Shown here: positions 62,041 to 64,000 of the stretch, piece after piece
How positions within the stretch are numbered: the first letter of the stretch is position 1
Layout of the letters: each line of letters starts with the position of its first letter
Assembly: GCF_009649175.1 (NCBI RefSeq)
Contig: NZ_WJPO01000021.1
Coordinates: 1 to 64,000 of the forward strand
Reading direction: 5' to 3'
Origin: Rhodovulum strictum
Lineage (GTDB): Bacteria; Pseudomonadota; Alphaproteobacteria; Rhodobacterales; Rhodobacteraceae
DNA: 64,000 nucleotides
The notes under the pieces: model-generated
The model's input: only the letters and a program-made list of their open reading frames with translations
What the model was told of the DNA's origin: nothing
The model's database searches: none
Position numbers and translations under genes: made by a program

Positions 62041-64000
62041 TGGCAACGCTTGTCCTCGGCGCGGCCGGCGCCGCCATTGGCGGTTCGATCGGCGGCGCGA
62101 TCCTTGGTGTCAGCGCCGCCACCATCGGCGGCTTCATCGGCTCGAGCATCGGCTCTGTCGTCGACAGCTGGATCATCTCCTCTCTGGCGCCCACGCAGCG
62201 CATCGAGGGCGCGCGGCTCGACACGCTGCGCGTCACCTCGGCCACCGAGGGCGCGGTCATCCCGCGGCTCCATGGCCGGATGCGAATGGGCGGCAACATC
62301 ATCTGGGCGACCGATTTCCGCGAGGAGACGAAGACCACCACCCAGGGCCGCGGCAAGGGCGGCGGAGGCGGCAAGGTCAAGACGACCGAGTATCTCTACT
62401 ACGCCAGCTTCGCCGTGGCGCTCTGCGAAGGCCCGATCACGGGCATCGGGCGCATCTGGGCCGACGGCAAGCCGATGGACCTCTCCGGCGTCACGTGGCG
62501 CTGGTATCCCGGCGACGAGGTGCAGAGCCCCGATCCGTTCATCGCGGCCAGGATGGGCGCCGCCAACACCCCAGCCTATCGCGGCACGGCCTATGTCGTC
62601 TTCGAGGAGCTGGCGCTGTCCACCTACGGCAACCGCCTGCCGCAGCTCTCGTTCGAGGTGTTTCGCCCGCTTGCCGATCCCGACACTGCCGAGGGGCTGA
62701 CCCGCGCCGTCACCATGATCCCGGCATCGGGCGAATTCACCTACGCCACGCAGGCGATCCGCAAGACCGATGGCGGCGCGACACAGGCTGAGAACCTGAA
62801 CGCGCTGGCCGACTCCACCGACATGGTGGAGGCGCTGGACCGCCTTCAGGCGATGGCCCCCGCGGTCGAGAGCGTCAGCCTCGTGGTGGCCTGGTTCGGC
62901 GACGATCTGCGCGCAGGATGGTGCAAGGTGCGGCCCGGCGTCGAGGTGTCGGCCAAGTCGACCACCCCCGCCAGCTGGTCGGTCAATGGCGTCAGCCGCG
63001 CCAACGCCTTCCTCGTCAGCCGTGACGAACAGGACCGCCCGGTCTACGGCGGCACGCCGTCCGACTTCGCGGTGGTGCAGGCGATCCAGGAGATGAAGGC
63101 GCGCGGGCTGCGGGTGACCTTCTATCCCTTTATCTTGATGGACGTCCCGCCCGGCAACACGCTGCCGAACCCCTATTCCGACAACGCCGCCGGGACCGGT
63201 CAGCCCGCGTTCCCCTGGCGGGGGCGGATCACCTGCTCTCCGGCGGCAGGTTTCGCCGGGACCGTGAACAAGACCGCCACGGCCGCAAGCCAGGTCGCGG
63301 CGCTGTTCGGCGCAGCCACGCCCGCGAGCTTCAGCGTCTCGGGTCAGACGGTTTCGTGGACCGGCACGCCCGGCGACTGGGGCCTGCGGCGCATGGTGTT
63401 GCACTACGCCCATCTCTGTGCGGCGGCGGGCGGGGTGGACGCCTTTCTCATCGGCACCGAGATGCCGGGGCTGACGACGATCCGCTCGGGCGCCAGCACC
63501 TATCCGGCGGTGCAGGCCTACCGGGATCTGCTCGCGGATGTGCGCTCGATCCTCGGGTCCGGGACGAAGATCGGCTACGCCGCGGACTGGAGCGAGTATT
63601 TCGGCCACCAACCGGGTGACGGATCGGGCGATGTGTTCTTCCACCTCGATCCGCTCTGGGCGGATCCGGAGACCGATTTCGTCGGGATCGACAACTACAT
63701 GCCGCTCTCCGACTGGCGGGACGGCTTCGAGCATCTCGACGCGGCCGAGGGTTGGCCCGCGATCTACGACCGCGCCTACCTGCAGGGGAACATCGCGGGC
63801 GGCGAAGGTTTCGACTGGTTCTATGCCAGTGCGGCGGACCGGTCGGTGCAAGTGCGCACGCCGATCACGGACGGCGCCGCCAGCAAGCCGTGGGTCTTCC
63901 GCTACAAGGATCTGCGCGCCTGGTGGTCGAACGCGCATTACGACCGCCCGGGCGGGGTGGAGAGCGGCACGCCGACGGCGTGGGCGCCGCAGTCAAAGCC
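62041..64000 (+). CDS. Host-specificity/GTA TIM-barrel tail tip protein (3' end outside window)
   Basis: The frame is open from ATG 62041 to the window edge (over 650 residues seen). The N-terminal part has hydrophobic Gly-rich helices (VLGAAGAAIGGSIGGAILGV) and SLAPTQRIEGARLDTLRVTS. A GTA TIM-barrel-like region follows (FYPFILMDVPPGNTLPNPYS, KIGYAADWSEYFGHQPGDGS, TDFVGIDNYMPLSDWRDGFE), typical of the GTA gp15/phage tail hydrolase family. It should contact the host surface. The receptor-binding end is beyond the window. Confidence 0.9.

Noticed and set aside
46705-64000. Gene transfer agent cluster
   Set aside because: Terminase, portal, protease and capsid are lambda-type and an integrase and replication genes are present; only the tail tip is GTA-like.

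Overview
The window looks like a high-GC alphaproteobacterial chromosome, most likely Rhodobacterales (Paracoccus/Rhodobacter type). The clues are the codon bias, the alphaproteobacterial initiator tRNA-fMet 3' end used as an attachment site, and GTA-like tail-tip genes. Almost everything here is accessory DNA: two integrated elements, a defence operon between them, and an IS66 remnant at the left edge.

Region 1 (1-840) holds the end of an IS66 transposase, a small companion ORF and a hairpin. Region 2 (about 880-16,680) is a compact 15.7 kb element bounded by direct repeats of the 3' end of an initiator tRNA. It has its own integrase, a P4-type primase/helicase, an iteron-rich candidate origin, a cos-like site, both terminase subunits, portal, a fused prohead protease/capsid protein and head-completion proteins, but no tail, tape-measure or lysis gene. 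This is the layout of a capsid-forming phage satellite (cf-PICI-like). It carries a NotI-like restriction-modification set with a DNA glycosylase between terL and the portal gene.

Region 3 (16,680-22,512) contains a Gabija-like pair (OLD/TOPRIM nuclease and UvrD helicase) led by a WYL regulator, all on the minus strand, then a small plus-strand gene. Region 4 (22,527 to the right edge) is a lambda-like siphovirus prophage. It has a P4-type integrase, nested long inverted repeats, an AlpA-like regulator, VRR-NUC, a lambda O-like replication gene with internal iterons, and a cytosine methyltransferase read in two frames. Next comes a defence block: Xre/RES toxin-antitoxin, Type I hsdM-hsdS-x-y-hsdR, and a three-gene SMC-like ATPase/PD-(D/E)XK nuclease module. 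A cos-like site follows, then two ParB-methyltransferases, a cluster of small reverse-strand genes, and a complete head/tail operon from terS to a truncated GTA-type tail-tip protein. A VapBC pair lies antisense inside the tail operon.

The satellite and the prophage share a cos-like motif, gpA-type terminases, gpB-type portals, a gpW-like protein and a small unknown gene. The prophage or a relative is therefore a reasonable candidate tail donor for the satellite; that is inference. The most novel-looking items are the tail-less satellite with its restriction cargo, the paired cos-like sites, the SMC/nuclease module, and the -1 frameshift in the tail chaperone gene that joins it to a zinc-ribbon extension.
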